NCBI GenBank assembly: GCA_947442905.1
Contig: CANEWV010000041.1
Span: 1 to 9,204 of the forward strand
Source: Chitinophagaceae bacterium
GTDB taxonomy: Bacteria > Bacteroidota > Bacteroidia > Chitinophagales > Chitinophagaceae
DNA length: 9,204 nt
Direction of reading: 5' to 3'
Shown here: piece by piece, positions 7,305 to 9,204 of the stretch
Layout: each line of letters opens with the position of its first letter
How positions within the stretch are numbered: the first letter of the stretch is position 1
Notes under the pieces: generated by a model
What the model was told of the DNA's origin: nothing
The model's input: only the letters and a program-made list of their open reading frames with translations
The model's database searches: none
Made by a program: the position numbers and the translations under genes

Positions 7305-9203
7305 ATGCATTATGTATCTGTAGAGGGGCTCACAAAAAGTTACGGGATTAACCCGCTTTTCAATAATATTTCCTTTAATATCAACGAAGGGGACAAAATT
7401 GCCCTTATTGCGCGCAACGGGGTAGGAAAGTCTACACTTTTAAAAATCTTGGCGGGTCAGGAAACGACCGATAGTGGAAAGTTTTGGATCAATAAAGAGG
7501 TGACTGTCGCCCTTTTTGAACAAGACCCCATTTTTGACGAGGATAAAACGATTGTCGAAAATATATTTAAAGCCAATCATCCAATCATTAAGGCCATTCA
7601 AAAATATGAACTGGCTATGGAGGCCGAAGACGGTATGCTTATTTCAGATAGCATCATGGAAATGGATGATTTGGGGGCCTGGGATTTTGAGGCTAAAGTC
7701 AAACAAATTTTAGGCAAATTAAATATTCATCATCTTCAAAAAAAGGTAAACGAACTAAGTGGTGGTCAGCGCAAAAGAGTAGCGCTTGCAAAAACGCTCA
7801 TTGATATTGGTTTTGAGCACCAGCATACATTACTTATGATGGATGAACCTACCAACCATTTGGATGTAGAAATGATTGAGTGGTTAGAGCATTACTTGAA
7901 TGGCGAAAATATTACGCTATTACTTGTAACGCACGACCGTTATTTTTTAGACGCTGTATGTGATGAAATTTGGGAGCTTGAAAGAGAAAACATGTATGTA
8001 TACAAAGGCGATTATGAATCGTACATGGAAAAAAAGGCAGCGCGTATAGACAGTGAGCAGGCCAGTATTGATAAGGCTAGAAACCAATACCGCAAAGAGT
8101 TAGAGTGGATGCGTAAGCAACCTAAAGCACGTACTACTAAAAGTAAGAGCAGGCAAGATAATTTTTATGAGGTAGAAGCTAGGGCCAAGCAAAAAATTGA
8201 AGACGCGCAGTTGCAACTAGAAGCTAAAATGAGTAGGCTTGGGGGTAAAATTGTTGAATTAAAAAAGGTTAATAAATCATACGGCGAACTAGAAATATTA
8301 AAAGGCTTTGATTATACTTTTTCGAAAGGAGAAAGGGTGGGTGTGGTTGGTAAAAATGGAATAGGAAAGTCTACCTTCTTAAATATCATTCAGGAACTTG
8401 AAACGCCAACAAGTGGTAAAGTAAATGTGGGTGAAACGGTTGTATTTGGTAATTTTTCTCAAACAGGCCTCGATGTTAAGCAAGATTTTAGGGTTATAGA
8501 ATATGTGAAATCTTTTGCCGAAAGTTTTCCTTTGGCAAAAGGTGGAAGCATCAGTGCAGCTCAGTTTTTAGAGTTGTTTTTATTCCCTCCTGATAAGCAG
8601 TACACCTATTTGTCTTCATTAAGTGGTGGTGAAAAAAAGAGGCTTCATTTGTTAACCATCTTATTTAGAAACCCTAACTTTTTAATTCTAGATGAGCCTA
8701 CCAATGACCTTGACCTACCTACGCTTGCGGTACTTGAAAGCTTTTTAACTGAGTATCAGGGTTGTGTAATGATTGTGTCGCACGACCGTTATTTTATGGA
8801 CAGGCTAGTAGATCACTTATTTGTTTTTGAAGGCGGTGGTTTTGTAAGAGACTTCCCGGGCAACTATACCCAGTACCGTATCTGGCTTAAAGAACAGGAA
8901 ACGGCCAAGGCAAATGGAACGAACAGTCCGGCCAAAGCGCCTGCCACTATTGAGCCTGCTGCACCAGTGGTTCCTGCTACTCCAAAAAAGAAAATGACTT
9001 TTAAAGAAAAGCATGAGTTTGAAAAGCTAGAAAAAGAGATGCCCGTATTAGAAGCCGAAAAAGTAAAATTAACGGCGCAAATGAGTAACGAAAATTTGAA
9101 TTACGATCAAATTACTACACTTGCGGATGCGCTTACAAAAGTTACACAGTCTTTGGAAGAAATGGAACTACGCTGGCTGGCATTAAGTGAGATGGCGGAG
9201 TAG
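7305..9203 (+). CDS. uup: ABC-F family ATPase, Uup-like
   Basis: A soluble 632-residue tandem ATPase with no membrane segments, as expected for ABC-F proteins that act on ribosomes or, for Uup, on ribosomes and branched DNA. NBD1 has Walker A at 36-44 (ARNGVGKST), signature LSGGQ at 151-155, Walker B ending in D180-E181 and switch H210. NBD2 has Walker A at 349-357 (GKNGIGKST), signature LSGGE at 439-443, Walker B ending in D463-E464 and H493. Both catalytic Glu are present, so two active ATP sites are expected. The inter-domain linker at about 238-312 is highly charged and contains KARTTKSKSRQ, typical of Uup. A Pro/Ala-rich tether (about 537-560) leads to a charged coiled-coil domain (about 561-632), the Uup-type C-terminal domain. 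Total length is close to that of E. coli Uup (about 635). NBD1 Walker A starts with Ala where Gly is usual. Other ABC-F branches (EttA, resistance proteins) fit less well because of the C-terminal domain. The TAG stop lies one base before the window end. Confidence 0.93.
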   Translation: MHYVSVEGLTKSYGINPLFNNISFNINEGDKIALIARNGVGKSTLLKILAGQETTDSGKFWINKEVTVALFEQDPIFDEDKTIVENIFKANHPIIKAIQKYELAMEAEDGMLISDSIMEMDDLGAWDFEAKVKQILGKLNIHHLQKKVNELSGGQRKRVALAKTLIDIGFEHQHTLLMMDEPTNHLDVEMIEWLEHYLNGENITLLLVTHDRYFLDAVCDEIWELERENMYVYKGDYESYMEKKAARIDSEQASIDKARNQYRKELEWMRKQPKARTTKSKSRQDNFYEVEARAKQKIEDAQLQLEAKMSRLGGKIVELKKVNKSYGELEILKGFDYTFSKGERVGVVGKNGIGKSTFLNIIQELETPTSGKVNVGETVVFGNFSQTGLDVKQDFRVIEYVKSFAESFPLAKGGSISAAQFLELFLFPPDKQYTYLSSLSGGEKKRLHLLTILFRNPNFLILDEPTNDLDLPTLAVLESFLTEYQGCVMIVSHDRYFMDRLVDHLFVFEGGGFVRDFPGNYTQYRIWLKEQETAKANGTNSPAKAPATIEPAAPVVPATPKKKMTFKEKHEFEKLEKEMPVLEAEKVKLTAQMSNENLNYDQITTLADALTKVTQSLEEMELRWLALSEMAE

Positions 9204-9204
9204 T

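Noticed and set aside
8817..9014. A minus-strand open frame opposite the C-terminal part of the ABC-F gene.
   Set aside because: It overlaps the Pro/Ala-rich tether and NBD2 end of a clear gene, and its translation has no recognisable features.
1..9204. Search for IS ends, long repeats, CRISPR-like arrays, tRNA or riboswitch structures.
   Set aside because: Reading both strands gave no terminal inverted repeats, no regularly spaced repeats and no cloverleaf. Coding density is high and gaps are short. This was by eye, so weak structures could be missed.

Overview
The window comes from a low-GC member of the Bacteroidota, most plausibly near the Chitinophagaceae/Sphingobacteriia. Four things suggest this. 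No gene has a convincing Shine-Dalgarno sequence. Bacteroidota-type TAnnTTTG promoter elements sit next to start codons. The heavy-metal RND pump is fused to a TolC-like outer-membrane channel, an arrangement I know mainly from this phylum. The IspH is the long plant/cyanobacterial-like form. The placement rests on these features and not on a database search.

Layout. Bases 47-5992 hold a three-gene plus-strand cluster, probably one operon: a small protein of unknown function with a membrane or signal segment (47-424), a giant CzcA-type RND pump fused to an outer-membrane factor (485-4843), and a lipoprotein periplasmic adaptor (4859-5992). Together the last two encode every part of a tripartite metal-cation efflux system, since pump and outer-membrane channel share one reading frame. 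Conserved acidic residues in TM4 point to divalent cations such as Zn, Co, Cd or Ni rather than Cu/Ag. The exact metal cannot be read from sequence.

The adaptor gene converges, with only 5 bp between stop codons, on a minus-strand ispH gene (5998-7224), which encodes the last enzyme of the MEP isoprenoid pathway. Across an 80-bp gap, ispH diverges from a Uup-type ABC-F ATPase gene (7305-9203), complete one base before the window ends. The gap carries two divergent TAnnTTTG elements, each exactly 4 nt from its ATG. Both genes may therefore be transcribed as leaderless or nearly leaderless mRNAs.

The window reads as ordinary chromosome with one metal-resistance operon beside housekeeping genes. 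I found no transposon, CRISPR array, tRNA/rRNA, phage gene or clearly undescribed system. The points most worth a second look are the preserved signal peptide inside the RND-OMF fusion, the repeated promoter-to-start geometry, and the small unknown protein that opens the efflux cluster. No gene-free stretch exceeds 300 bases.
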